From Aliirhizobium wenxiniae (GTDB lineage Bacteria; Pseudomonadota; Alphaproteobacteria; Rhizobiales; Rhizobiaceae), in NCBI RefSeq assembly GCF_014201355.1, contig NZ_JACHEG010000003.1, positions 248,001-312,000 on the forward strand: a DNA stretch of 64,000 nt, written 5' to 3'. The notes below the pieces were generated by a model. It was not told where the DNA came from, ran no database searches, and was given only the letters and a program-made list of their open reading frames with translations. Each line of letters starts with the position of its first letter. The first letter of the stretch is position 1. The translations under genes were made by a program, and so were the position numbers. Of this stretch, positions 56,012-64,000 are shown one piece after another.

Positions 56012-56473
56012 GATCGCTCCCAAAAGGAAGAGCGCTGATCTCGCGCTCGAAGTGCTCCGACAGCCCGTGATTTTCCGGGCTTGTCCCCACCCCGCAGTGT
56101 GCTTGAAGCGATTGCGATCACAAACCTCCCAAAAGGCCGAAGCGCTTGGTCAATTGAGGTAAACGAATAGTTAACGACTAAACAAAACGCACATCGCTCT
56201 ACACGAAACGCCAGTTTCTGAATGAAACCCGGCAAAGCGCCACTGGCAGTCGCAGCGGGGCGGAAGAGAGCTTTATGGAGTGGAGGCGGCAGGCTCGCCG
56301 AGGCTGGAGCTATCGAGGGTCGACTCTTGAGATGCCGCAGGCGCGGAACGGAAGCGGACTGCAAGAGCAAGATCCTGTTCACGTCTTAAATTCGAACGGC
56401 GATAATCCAAAAGGGATAAGACAGACGGGATGGTTGTCCCGTAATCAAGCCGAGTGGCGCAGGAAAAGCATGC
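56012..56473. other. 462-base gap upstream of the giant gene
   Basis: This gap is the leader and promoter region of the giant gene and the 3' flank of the LuxR-type gene. A stem AGCCCG/CGGGCT (56062-56067 and 56076-56081) would lie in the giant mRNA leader. An AT-rich stretch around 56160-56190 may hold the promoter. An open frame at 55975-56382 on the minus strand has no recognisable content, and I do not call it a gene. Confidence 0.5.
56425..56442 (-). terminator. Hairpin after the LuxR-type gene
   Basis: ACGGGA (56425-56430) pairs with TCCCGT (56437-56442), 32 bases beyond the LuxR-type stop. On the minus strand it is followed by CTGTCTTATCCCTTTT, a weak T-rich tail. Confidence 0.45.
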
Positions 56474-57238
56474 TCAGGCGATAATCGAAGCCTGGAGCAG
56501 GAACGTTTCGGTGAATTCGGGCATGAATGTTCGTAGATTGACTGCAACAAAGCCGCAAATAGCCGACATCACGGTTGTTGCCGGCCGGAAGAAATCCGAG
56601 CCGACCTGCATGCCCTTGTGACCCACGGCATAAAGCGCCGCCTGGGTGCGGTTCTGCATTCCGAGCTTTTTCAGGATGGCCCGAACATGGACACGAACGG
56701 TGCTCTCTGTAATATCCAGTTTTCGGCCGATAACTTTGTTGCTTGCCCCCTTCGAAATCAGTCCGAGCACAGCATGTTCGCGATCTGTAAAAGAGCATCC
56801 CTCAAGAGCCCGAGCATTCATGTCGTCGTTAACGCCGGAATGTCCCAGGCCCGCAACGGCAACCGTCGGCAATAGCGTGATCCCATGGCGAACGATGCGC
56901 GCAGCAAGCGCTATTTCCTGCAACGAGGCACCATCAGGCAGCAACGCGCCCACTTTTCCGATAATTGATCGATACTCGTCGACACTTTGGTTTGCCCGCA
57001 TCAAGACGATAATGTGCGATGTGTCTACGGCATCGTTGTTACGATTGAGTTGCGCAACTAGCTCTTTGGGATTGACTGCATCGATGATGACGACAGTATC
57101 GTCCCAGTCGATTACCAGCTCTGCCACGCTTGAGAAGGAAGGAGAGTGTGAGACCTGCGTAAATTCAGTTCTTATGGCTTGCGCCATGGCACAAGCAACG
57201 ATCGTACTGTCACTCACAAGAAATACTGAAACGCGCAT
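56474..57238 (-). CDS. LuxR/NarL-type regulator with degenerate receiver-like domain
   Basis: This 254-residue protein has a C-terminal LuxR-type HTH (FTDREHAVLGLISKGASNKV then IGRKLDITESTVRVHVRAIL). The N-terminal half follows a response-regulator fold (MRVSVFLVSDSTIVACAMAQ; VVIIDAVNP; IIVLMRANQ) but appears degenerate: the acidic pair after strand 1 is reduced and the conserved lysine after strand 5 is replaced (VGALLPDG where receivers read LLKD). It may thus act without phosphorylation. The HTH is followed by about 45 extra residues. ATG 57238 has GGGGAGAAG upstream. It is transcribed toward the giant gene on the same strand, separated by 462 bases, and is the best candidate regulator for it. 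Confidence 0.82.
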   Translation of the reverse strand: MRVSVFLVSDSTIVACAMAQAIRTEFTQVSHSPSFSSVAELVIDWDDTVVIIDAVNPKELVAQLNRNNDAVDTSHIIVLMRANQSVDEYRSIIGKVGALLPDGASLQEIALAARIVRHGITLLPTVAVAGLGHSGVNDDMNARALEGCSFTDREHAVLGLISKGASNKVIGRKLDITESTVRVHVRAILKKLGMQNRTQAALYAVGHKGMQVGSDFFRPATTVMSAICGFVAVNLRTFMPEFTETFLLQASIIA

Positions 57239-57565
57239 ATTTCTTCTCCCCAAAGACACTAATAAAGGAAATAAAAAAATAATCTACACTTTAATTTCCA
57301 TGCGTCGAAAAAGGTTAGTTCGGGAAAGCGCGAGGCGTCTATACTTCATCGATTATTCAAGCGTTGACGGCATGATATTCATGAACAGATGGCGTGAGTG
57401 CCTTACTCTCTCGTGAGCTGTTTATGGTAAAAAAGTATCAATCATCAGGTACCACTTTCGGTACCTCACATAGAAGGTCGGATTCTGTAAAATTATCTGT
57501 CGATACGGGCCACGTGGGTTCCGTTCTGCTTCTATGATACCCTTATCCGTATTCGTTGAGAGGGA
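57239..57565. other. 327-base AT-rich gap upstream of the LuxR-type gene
   Basis: The gap contains no recognisable gene. It is clearly AT-richer than its neighbours (for example 57262-57300) and holds the dyad at 57447-57466. It should contain the LuxR-type gene promoter and the 3' end of the incoming hydroxyacid dehydrogenase transcript. Confidence 0.5.
57447..57466. promoter_or_regulatory. Dyad AGGTACC-N6-GGTACCT
   Basis: This perfect 20-base inverted repeat lies 209 bases upstream of the LuxR-type start. Its size fits LuxR-type dimer sites. Each arm contains the self-palindromic GGTACC. Binding is unproven. Confidence 0.45.
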
Positions 57566-58486
57566 TTAGTAACCAGCGGTCCGATCAACTTGACCTTCCG
57601 GAATCTCGCAGTGCTTGATAGCTTCGATCGCGCGCAGAACATGCGCCGTACCGGCGACGGGATCGACCCAACTGGCAATGTGCGGCGTCACAGTAACCCT
57701 CTCTTCGCCCCAAAAAGGGTGGTCTGCAGCCAATGGCTCCTTGCAGAAGACGTCGAGCATGGCGCCACAGATCTGGCCGCTGCGCAACGCTCTCAGCAGG
57801 TCCTCCTCGACCAATTGTTCGCCACGCCCGGCATTTATGATGTAGGCACCTTGCCTCAACGCTGCGAATGTTTCCCGATTGAGAATGCCAATCGTTTCTT
57901 CGGTATGTGGAAGAAGACTGATCAGGATATCGGTCTCAGCCAGGAAGGGCTTTAGACACCCCGCCCCGCCAAAAACTTCTAGGCCTTCGACCGGCCGCCC
58001 GCTTCGGTTCCAGCCGCGAACCCTGTATCCCATCGCCGCCAGCGCCCGAGCGCTAGCCTTGCCGAGGCCGCCCATGCCCATGATGCCGATCTGCGGATTT
58101 GAGAGATCGAGTTTCTGCCAGATCTTTTCAGCCTGGTTCGCGCGCATCTCATTCATGCGGCGATGATGGTTAAGCACCGACATGACGACGTATTGCACCA
58201 TGCCATCTGTGATCGACTTGTCGACCATGCGTACGATCGGCAGATGTAGCGGGATCGTGTCGTCGCTCAGGAGATGATCGACGCCTGCCCCCAGCGAGAA
58301 CACCGCCTTTAGATTGGGGTAACGCGCAATCTCCCCGGCGCCCGGTGCCCAGCAGAGCACATAGTCAACCTCTTCCAGCGGCCCCGTTTCTGGCCAGGCA
58401 TGGACGGCAAGATCGGGTGCCTGACTGGCAAATGCCTGCTGCCAGGGAGCCGTCGGGGCGTTTTTTCTGATGATGACGAGGCTCAC
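57566..58486 (-). CDS. D-2-hydroxyacid dehydrogenase (GhrA-like glyoxylate/hydroxypyruvate reductase)
   Basis: This 306-residue NAD(P)H-dependent reductase has APTAPWQQAFASQAPDLAVH near the start, FSLGAGVDHLL near residue 83, the Rossmann motif IGIMGMGGLGKASARALAAM near residue 128, catalytic Arg in INAGRGEQLVEED, Glu in DVFCKEPL, and His in VTPHIASW. GTG 58486 is chosen because GGAG lies 5 bases before it; a TTG at 58510 is possible. It is the last gene of the oxidase-transporter cluster. It could reduce the glyoxylate, pyruvate or other 2-oxoacid released when an opine or amine is oxidised, which is inference from context. Confidence 0.87.
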   Translation of the reverse strand: MSLVIIRKNAPTAPWQQAFASQAPDLAVHAWPETGPLEEVDYVLCWAPGAGEIARYPNLKAVFSLGAGVDHLLSDDTIPLHLPIVRMVDKSITDGMVQYVVMSVLNHHRRMNEMRANQAEKIWQKLDLSNPQIGIMGMGGLGKASARALAAMGYRVRGWNRSGRPVEGLEVFGGAGCLKPFLAETDILISLLPHTEETIGILNRETFAALRQGAYIINAGRGEQLVEEDLLRALRSGQICGAMLDVFCKEPLAADHPFWGEERVTVTPHIASWVDPVAGTAHVLRAIEAIKHCEIPEGQVDRTAGY

Positions 58487-58516
58487 GCGGCACTCCACAA
58501 GCGCATTCAAGGAAGA

Positions 58517-58565
58517 CGCCGGAAAGCGCCATCGGGATGTAAAGCTCCCGTAAAGCTTTCCGGCG
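58517..58565 (-). terminator. Large hairpin between binding-protein and GhrA-like genes
   Basis: CGCCGGAAAGC (58517-58527) pairs perfectly with GCTTTCCGGCG (58555-58565). An inner stem CGGGA/TCCCG (58533-58537 and 58546-58550) nests inside. It likely stabilises the binding-protein mRNA or limits read-through. Confidence 0.6.
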
Positions 58566-58588
58566 ACATGAAGGTCAGGGCGAACGGC

Positions 58589-59638
58589 TTATTGTTCGAT
58601 CATCTTGTTCCAGCGGCTGTTCCATTCGGCGCGCTTGGCATTGATCGCATCCCAGTCGAGAACAACGGCGGTCTTCATGTAGGTCTGGAATGCGTCAAGT
58701 TTCACCTTGCCTTCCGGCGTAGAAGCAACCGCCTTCGGGTTGGACGGGTAGACATCGCCCGCATCCAGCGCCGCGGACTGCGCATCGGCCGACAGCAGAT
58801 AGGCTGCGAGCTTCTGCGTCAGTTCCGGCTCGCTGTTCTTGGCGATCGTGCAGGCCGTGTACATCAGCACCACGGAGCCTTCCTTTGGCTGTGCGTATTC
58901 AACCGGGATGTTCTGCGCCTTGAGCGTGCTGACAGCAGTCGGGGTCAGCGGGAAAATTGCTGCTTCGCCTGCCTGGGTCATCTCGGAGATCTTTGCCGAG
59001 CTCGGAATATATTCGAGCACGTTCTTGCCGATCGTCGAGCCGAACTTCGTGAAGCCCGGCTCGACATTGGTTTCGTCACCGCCCTGGATGCGGTTGAACA
59101 TCAGGAAGGCATGCAGGCCGAAGGACGAGGCGGAGGCTGACTGAAAGACCACCTTGTCGGCAAATTTAGGATCGGCGAAATCCATCCAGGAGGTCGGGGC
59201 GGCCCAGCCGTTATCAGCAAACAGCTTGGTGTTATAGGCGATACCCGTCATGCCCATGTTAACGCCGACGGCCATGTCGTCCTTCATCCGGGCTGCCTTA
59301 TCGACTTCGGCAAGTTCGGGGCTGTCCTTGAGTTTTTCGCAAAGGCCGAGGCCGATGGCGCGATACATGATGCCATCGTCGAGGAACATCAGGTTCATCT
59401 GCGGCGCATCCTTTGCAGCGGTCGCCTTGGCGAGAATATCGCTGGATGTGCCCGGCACGACGACGATCTTCACGTCGTTTGCCTTTTCGAAGGCCGGGAA
59501 GACTGCTTGGGTGAAGGTGCGTTCCAGATTGCCGCCGTTCATCCCGACATAAAGGGTTTTGGTTTCGGCATGGGCCGAACCGGCAACGGTCAGGCATGCG
59601 ATGCTGGCGGCGAGTGCCGCATGGATGGATTTCATCAT
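58589..59638 (-). CDS. ABC transporter substrate-binding protein (spermidine/putrescine/opine type)
   Basis: This 349-residue periplasmic receptor has a signal peptide (MMKSIHAALAASIACLTVAG, cleavage near AHA-ET) and the PotD/SBP_bac_6-like pattern TLYVGMNGGNLERTFTQAVF, then PAFEKANDVKIVVVPGTSSD, then GMTGIAYNTKLF. Relatives bind polyamines, opines or thiamine-like compounds. The ribosome site AAGGGGAACGTGA precedes the ATG. It adjoins the FAD oxidase gene with no gap, which ties uptake to oxidation of the same compound. Confidence 0.87.
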   Translation of the reverse strand: MMKSIHAALAASIACLTVAGSAHAETKTLYVGMNGGNLERTFTQAVFPAFEKANDVKIVVVPGTSSDILAKATAAKDAPQMNLMFLDDGIMYRAIGLGLCEKLKDSPELAEVDKAARMKDDMAVGVNMGMTGIAYNTKLFADNGWAAPTSWMDFADPKFADKVVFQSASASSFGLHAFLMFNRIQGGDETNVEPGFTKFGSTIGKNVLEYIPSSAKISEMTQAGEAAIFPLTPTAVSTLKAQNIPVEYAQPKEGSVVLMYTACTIAKNSEPELTQKLAAYLLSADAQSAALDAGDVYPSNPKAVASTPEGKVKLDAFQTYMKTAVVLDWDAINAKRAEWNSRWNKMIEQ

Positions 59639-60808
59639 TCACGTTCCCCTTGATTGAGGGCTCTGCGGTGGAGCGCCGGCGCCCGAGCCCTTGGCGGCGT
59701 CGACGAAGAAGCGAGCGATCGAGAAGGCATCGATCGGTGTAGTGGTCTCACCCGTGGTGATCAGCTCGGCGATGACCTCTCCAACTCCCGGCGCGATCTG
59801 GAAACCAGCGCCTGAAAAGCCGAATGCATGGATCAGGCCGGATGTGGTGCTGCTTTGACCGATCACCGGGTTCTTGTCCGGCATCGCCCCCTCCGTTCCC
59901 GACCAGAAACGGATTGCGTGGGCATTTTTCAGCGACGGAAAAAGCCGCACTGCGCGTTGCATCACTGTCGTGACGCCGACATCCGTCGGCCGCGAGAAAT
60001 CGGCATCGTCTGCGCGCGCAGCACCGCGCTGGCCGCCGATGATGCAATTGCCGCGCTCCACCTGCCGGGCATAGACCTCGCCGCCTTCGACGCCGGTATT
60101 GACCGTCATGAACACTTTCATCGGCTCGGTGACGATCATCGACGGATAGATGCGGCCGAGGGGCACGCCCTCGCGAAAAGCATCTGCAAACGGCCCAGCC
60201 CAAGCGCCGGCGGCATTGACCAGATGTGCGGCGCGGATCGCCGGCACACCCTGCGCGTCAACGAGAAACCCTTCGGCTTCCTTCGAGACGCCAAGCACCG
60301 GCGTCTGCTCGTAAATCTCGACACCCGCCCGCCTCGCGGCGGCGGCAAAACCAGCAGACACGAGACGCGGATTGGCCTGCCCGTCATCGGCAGAGAAGGA
60401 GGCACCGACCGCGATTTCGCGATCAATCCACGGGAAGCGCTCGGCAAGCGCATTGGCGCCAAGCAGTTCAAGCTTCAGGTCGGTCGATGCAGCGCCCCTG
60501 GCATAGGCTTCGAGCGAGGCCATCTCCGTCTCGTTGCGGGCAAGTTTCAGCTGCCCGGTGCGGCGAAACTCGCCATCGATGCCGATCAACTGCCTGAGCT
60601 TCGGCCATATAGCATGGGCGCGCTGCGCCAGCGGCAACTGCTCGATCGGCCGGCCCTGGCGGCGCACGCCGCCGTAGTTGACGCCGCTCGCTTGCGCGCC
60701 GCAGAAGCCGCGTTCCAGCAATGCTACCGACAGGCCCCTCTGCCTCAAGGCCAGCGCTGCAGAACACCCGACCAGACCGCCACCGATGATCGCGACATCG
60801 ACCTTCAT
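59639..60808 (-). CDS. FAD-dependent oxidoreductase, DAO family (opine oxidase B/HcnC-like)
   Basis: This 389-residue flavoprotein has the N-terminal dinucleotide motif VDVAIIGGGLVGCSAALALR and the DadA-like second motif GASFSADDGQANPRLVSAGF. It ends with HAFGFSGAGFQIAPGVGEVI, typical of the D-amino-acid/sarcosine oxidase family. ATG 60808 is fixed by the ATGA overlap with the upstream oxidoreductase gene; longer frames lie in that gene. With the next two genes it forms the three-part layout of opine oxidase, hydrogen cyanide synthase and hydroxyproline dehydrogenase. It would be the substrate-oxidising subunit. Confidence 0.87.
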   Translation of the reverse strand: MKVDVAIIGGGLVGCSAALALRQRGLSVALLERGFCGAQASGVNYGGVRRQGRPIEQLPLAQRAHAIWPKLRQLIGIDGEFRRTGQLKLARNETEMASLEAYARGAASTDLKLELLGANALAERFPWIDREIAVGASFSADDGQANPRLVSAGFAAAARRAGVEIYEQTPVLGVSKEAEGFLVDAQGVPAIRAAHLVNAAGAWAGPFADAFREGVPLGRIYPSMIVTEPMKVFMTVNTGVEGGEVYARQVERGNCIIGGQRGAARADDADFSRPTDVGVTTVMQRAVRLFPSLKNAHAIRFWSGTEGAMPDKNPVIGQSSTTSGLIHAFGFSGAGFQIAPGVGEVIAELITTGETTTPIDAFSIARFFVDAAKGSGAGAPPQSPQSRGT

Positions 60809-62211
60809 TCCGCAGCCTCCCCGGTGACGGCGGGCGCGATCGCGGCGTAAGACATGGGCAGCGGCTTTACTGGCGCCTGTCCGCGCAGGCGACCGACGGC
60901 CGAAATCGGCCGGCCGGTCGAGGCGGCGAGCAGTTCGGCTGCGGCCGAGCCGCAGACACGCCCCTGGCAACGGCCCATGCCAATCCGGCTCACCGCCTTC
61001 AGCCGGTTCATCTCTACAATGCCGAAATGATCGGCGGCGTCACGAATGCCCGAGACATCGATCTCCTCGCAACGACAGACCATCGTGTCGCCCGGCAGGT
61101 CGGCGATCCATTGTGACGGGAAAGGAAAGGACTGTTCGAGGACATTGCGGAAGGCGAAAATCTTGCGAAGTTCTTTTTCAAGCTTGCCTGCCCGACCCGG
61201 ATCGACGGCAAGGCCGCGATCCTCGATCAGCGACAGGGCAGCTCTTTCACCGGACATTTCCGCCGCATCGGCGCCGGCAATGCCGGATCCGTCTCCGGCA
61301 AGGTAGACACCGGGGACACTGGACCGGCGAGCGGTATCCGTCTGCGGCAGGAAAACGCGATCCCGCTCATTGAAGGCGAACTGGCAGCCGGCGAGATCGG
61401 CAAGCTGTGTTTCCGGCTTCAGCCCGAGCCCGAAGCCCGCGCCGTCACAGGCCAGATGCCGGCGTTTGCCGCGCACTTCGAAGGACACGCCCTCGATCCG
61501 GCTCGTTCCCTCGAAGCGAAGCTTGTTGATCCCGTAATGGAAGGCGACGCCCTTCATCATCATCTCGGCAATGAAACGTGTACCGCGCAGGACAATGGCG
61601 GGAAAGCCCGGCAAGGCCTTCATCATCGCCATTTGGGCGGTGAGTGGTGCAGCATCCAAAACAGCTGCCACCTTCACACCGGCCTTCATATATTGCCAGG
61701 CGACGAGATAAAGCAGAGGCCCTGTGCCGGCAAAGACGATGCGCGAACCGATGACACAGCCCTGTGCCTTCAGGACTATTTGCGAACCGCCAAGTGAAAA
61801 TACGCCGGGCAAGGTCCAGCCCGGAACGGGTAGAATGCGGTCCATCGCTCCGGTGGCGAGGATCAGTCCATCATGGGCAAGCCTTCGATGCCCGCCATTC
61901 GTCGCCACGTCGGCAACGCCATCCGACAAGTTCCAGACCAGCGTATTGGGCAGATAGTCGAGCTTGCCTTGCAGCCCTGCAAACTCTCTATGAAGCCGTT
62001 CGGCCTTGGGCGCTTCCGAACCATAGCGCACCCTGGCATCGCGGCCATCCGGCACGAGAGGCTGACGATAGATCTGCCCGCCGCATGCCGGCGCCTCGTC
62101 GACGACGATCGGCCGAAGCCCGGCTGCAACAAGCGTGGCGGCGGCACGGATTCCGGCCGGGCCGGCTCCGACGATGAGAGGCTGAGCCCGATCTTTTGCG
62201 GCGTCACTCAT
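60805..62211 (-). CDS. NAD(P)/FAD-dependent oxidoreductase with BFD-like [2Fe-2S] domain (opine oxidase A/HcnB-like)
   Basis: This 468-residue protein starts with PLIVGAGPAGIRAAATLVAA and VVDEAPACGGQIYRQPLVPD, the hallmark of the HcnB/OoxA group. It carries a second nucleotide-binding region (GTGPLLYLVAWQYMKAGVKV). A C-terminal BFD-like cluster has cysteines in VCRCEEIDVSGIRDA and RCQGRVCG, enough for a [2Fe-2S] centre. Start 62211 lies in an ATGA overlap with the ferredoxin-like gene. It likely passes electrons from the DAO-type subunit. Confidence 0.88.
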   Translation of the reverse strand: MSDAAKDRAQPLIVGAGPAGIRAAATLVAAGLRPIVVDEAPACGGQIYRQPLVPDGRDARVRYGSEAPKAERLHREFAGLQGKLDYLPNTLVWNLSDGVADVATNGGHRRLAHDGLILATGAMDRILPVPGWTLPGVFSLGGSQIVLKAQGCVIGSRIVFAGTGPLLYLVAWQYMKAGVKVAAVLDAAPLTAQMAMMKALPGFPAIVLRGTRFIAEMMMKGVAFHYGINKLRFEGTSRIEGVSFEVRGKRRHLACDGAGFGLGLKPETQLADLAGCQFAFNERDRVFLPQTDTARRSSVPGVYLAGDGSGIAGADAAEMSGERAALSLIEDRGLAVDPGRAGKLEKELRKIFAFRNVLEQSFPFPSQWIADLPGDTMVCRCEEIDVSGIRDAADHFGIVEMNRLKAVSRIGMGRCQGRVCGSAAAELLAASTGRPISAVGRLRGQAPVKPLPMSYAAIAPAVTGEAAE

Positions 62212-62510
62212 GCAGGCTCTCCCGCACTGTTGGCCGCCCGAGTAATCACCTGCATGCCCTCGGCAAGGGGGGTCGAACAGGCACGGACCCGCTCGCCGCT
62301 TATGAGTGTCACCCAGCAATCCTGACAGGCCGACATCTGGCAGAAGCCGGCCCGTGGTTCATGGGAGAAATCGCTGGGCCTGAGCCGTTCGTCGATGGTG
62401 AGGATGGCGCTGAGCAGCGTGTCGCCGCGGCGTCCCTCGCAGGGTTTGCCGTTCAGCGAGAAACCGATCGGAACTTCATTCTGTCGCGCAACGCGATGCA
62501 GGAGTGGCAT
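62208..62510 (-). CDS. [2Fe-2S] ferredoxin-like small subunit (HcnA-like)
   Basis: This 100-residue protein has a plant-type ferredoxin pattern with cysteines in GFCQMSACQDCWV and VRAC, plus an N-terminal VPIGFSLNGKPCEGRRGDTL. It matches the small subunit that accompanies OoxA/HcnB-type oxidoreductases. It is translationally coupled to the 60805-62211 gene and lies 6 bases downstream of a permease gene, so transport and oxidation genes are interleaved in one operon. Confidence 0.87.
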   Translation of the reverse strand: MPLLHRVARQNEVPIGFSLNGKPCEGRRGDTLLSAILTIDERLRPSDFSHEPRAGFCQMSACQDCWVTLISGERVRACSTPLAEGMQVITRAANSAGEPA

Positions 62511-62516
62511 TTTCGT

Positions 62517-63311
62517 TCACTTCTGCCCGACAAGAATACGGTCCAGTCCGAACGCCCGGTCGAGCACGAGCATGGCGATACCGGTCAGGGCGATCATCAA
62601 CGCGGAAACGGCCGCCATCATCGGATCGATGGATTCCGTCGCGTACATGTACATCCTGACCGGCAGCGTGACGGTCTGGGGTGAGGTAACGAAGATCGAC
62701 ATGGTCAATTCGTCGAAACTGTTGATGAAGGCGAGCAGCCAGCCGCCGGTAATGCCGGGCAGGATCATCGGCACGGTAATCCGCCGAAATACGGTAAGCG
62801 GCCCCGCACCGAGCGTTAGTGCCGCCTGTTCGGCATTGCGATCGATGCCGGTCAAGGCCGCCATCACGAGCCGCAGCACATAGGGCGTGACGACAACGAC
62901 GTGGCTTGCCACCAGCCATCCGAAGCTGCCTGTTGCGCCGATCAGCGTGAACAGCCTCAGAAGAGCGACGCCGAGAACCAGATGCGGGATGATCAGCGGC
63001 GACAGGAACAAGCCATTGAGAAAACCGCGACCCGGAAACTCGTAGCGCGAGATCGCAATGCCGGCCGGAAGCGAGATCAGCACGGCAATCGTTGCCGCAA
63101 GCGTCGCCAGCCACAGGCTGTTGTAGAAGGATGCCATGAAGTCCGGATGGACGAACACGGCCTTGAACCAGCGCAGCGAGAACTCGGTCGTCGGGATGGT
63201 GAGCGTGCTATCTGGCGTGAACGCCACCAGACAGATGATCACCAGGGGCGCCAGCATGAAGCAGACGACGAGCGTGTGAAAGACGAGGGCGATTGGTCCG
63301 TTGCGATCCAT
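62517..63311 (-). CDS. ABC transporter permease (PotC type)
   Basis: This 264-residue inner-membrane permease begins GPIALVFHTLVVCFMLAPLV, has FSLRWFKAVFVHPDFMASFY near residue 43, and the EAA loop GIDRNAEQAALTLGAGPLTV near residue 154. It is the second permease of the polyamine/opine-type importer. It follows the PotB-like gene by 12 bases. Confidence 0.9.
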   Translation of the reverse strand: MDRNGPIALVFHTLVVCFMLAPLVIICLVAFTPDSTLTIPTTEFSLRWFKAVFVHPDFMASFYNSLWLATLAATIAVLISLPAGIAISRYEFPGRGFLNGLFLSPLIIPHLVLGVALLRLFTLIGATGSFGWLVASHVVVVTPYVLRLVMAALTGIDRNAEQAALTLGAGPLTVFRRITVPMILPGITGGWLLAFINSFDELTMSIFVTSPQTVTLPVRMYMYATESIDPMMAAVSALMIALTGIAMLVLDRAFGLDRILVGQK

Positions 63312-63323
63312 GTCCTACCCCCT

Positions 63324-64000
63324 TCAGCCCAGAACCTTGCGCGCCTTGGCCTCGATCATCCGGTTATAGGCCAGCATGATCAGGAGGTTGGCGACAAGAA
63401 CGATAAAAGCGATGGCAGCGCCGAGCGGCCAGTTCAACTCGTGCATGTATTCGTCATAGACGACAGTCGCGGCCATCTTCAGCCGCCGCCCGCCGAGAAG
63501 GCCGGGAATGGCGAAAGAGCTTGCCGAAAGGCCGAAAACGATCAGGCTGCCGGAAAGAACGCCGAGCGAGATCTGCGGCAGGATGATTCGCCGCACTGCG
63601 GTGAAGCGTGAGGCGCCGAGCGACCATGCGGCCGGCTCAAGCCCCGGGTCGAGCTTCTGGATTGCCGTCCAGACCGGTATGATCATGAACGGCAGCATCA
63701 CATGCACCAGCGCGATCACGATCGCCGCCTCGCTGTAGAGGATGCGGACCGGGCCGAGACCGAGCATGATGCTGGCCTTGGAGATCAGTCCAGTCGAGCC
63801 GAGCAGCATGCTCCAGCCGAAGGAACGTACGACGACCGAAACGAGCAGCGGACCGATGATGACGAGAAGGAAGATCGACCGCCACGGGTTCCACATCCGA
63901 GACAGAATATAGGCTTCCGGCACGCCGATAACGACGCACAGAACCGTGGTGATAAAGGCGATCCTCAACGTTCGCCAGAAGATCGAAAGAAAATAGGGGT
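63324..64000 (-). CDS. ABC transporter permease (PotB type), cut by the window edge
   Basis: At least 225 residues of an inner-membrane permease are present. The frame stays open to the right edge, where it reads PYFLSIFWRTLRIAFITTVL, so the true start lies outside the window. The EAA loop QKLDPGLEPAAWSLGASRFT is visible, and the C-terminus IEAKARKVLG is complete. It pairs with the PotC-like permease. An ATPase gene would be expected upstream, beyond position 64000. Confidence 0.88.
   Translation of the reverse strand, partial: PYFLSIFWRTLRIAFITTVLCVVIGVPEAYILSRMWNPWRSIFLLVIIGPLLVSVVVRSFGWSMLLGSTGLISKASIMLGLGPVRILYSEAAIVIALVHVMLPFMIIPVWTAIQKLDPGLEPAAWSLGASRFTAVRRIILPQISLGVLSGSLIVFGLSASSFAIPGLLGGRRLKMAATVVYDEYMHELNWPLGAAIAFIVLVANLLIMLAYNRMIEAKARKVLG

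Noticed and set aside
55975..56382. 135-codon open frame on the minus strand overlapping the giant gene start
   Set aside because: It has no ribosome site and no recognisable motif, and it overlaps the leader and the true start of the giant gene in another frame.

Overview
This is a 64 kb stretch of an alphaproteobacterial genome. It is most like Rhizobiaceae (Rhizobium/Agrobacterium/Ensifer type), judging from the moderately GC-rich code, the very high density of ABC uptake systems each paired with its own LysR, LacI, IclR or AraC regulator, and a PrtD/HlyD-type type I secretion pair. I see no rRNA, tRNA, replication or other core genes. With the many catabolic islands and decayed gene fragments, this suggests an accessory region such as a chromid, megaplasmid or chromosomal island; that is inference.

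Layout. (1) 1-6143: a Liv-type ABC uptake system and p-hydroxybenzoate hydroxylase on the minus strand, with a divergent PobR-like AraC regulator. (2) 6494-12438: biotin carboxyl carrier, biotin carboxylase, a lysine-less carrier-like protein, PxpB, PxpC, PxpA and an aminotransferase. The set resembles a urea-carboxylase-like enzyme split into separate genes, joined to 5-oxoprolinase. (3) 12457-18246: a LysR regulator divergent from an SDR enzyme, a polar amino acid ABC transporter and an RraA-family enzyme. (4) 18358-22770: a gluconate/idonate locus (gluconokinase, two dehydrogenase types, a further 2-hydroxyacid dehydrogenase and a LacI/GntR-like repressor) with a perfect GntR-type operator in the divergent promoter. 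(5) 22823-28370: a second LysR plus amino acid ABC plus RraA module. Its RraA is nearly identical to the first copy, and an extra ATPase lies next to a decayed IS30-family element (28543-28998). (6) 29083-36955: an IclR regulator, a GH105 unsaturated uronyl hydrolase, a GH4 enzyme with a CHEV motif and a complete sugar ABC transporter, likely for pectin or rhamnogalacturonan oligosaccharides. A LysR-family pseudogene fragment follows.

(7) 37325-57238: the most unusual locus. It holds a single 15 kb gene for a 5,022-residue modular secreted protein, its type I secretion ATPase and membrane fusion protein, a small membrane protein, and upstream a LuxR-type regulator with a degenerate receiver-like domain. 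The giant protein carries about a dozen carbohydrate-binding-like modules, cadherin/Ig-like repeats and a glucose/sorbosone-dehydrogenase-like beta-propeller. It has no RTX nonapeptides and ends in Asp-Ile-Val-Ile, which suits secretion through a PrtD-type exporter. (8) 57566-64000: a 2-hydroxyacid dehydrogenase, a polyamine/opine-type ABC transporter (running off the right edge) and a three-part FAD/[2Fe-2S] oxidase resembling opine oxidase or HcnABC.

Most of the window therefore serves capture and breakdown of plant- and soil-derived compounds (aromatics, amino acid derivatives, sugar acids, pectin fragments, possibly opines). Section 7 probably serves attachment to polysaccharide surfaces or biofilm matrix.
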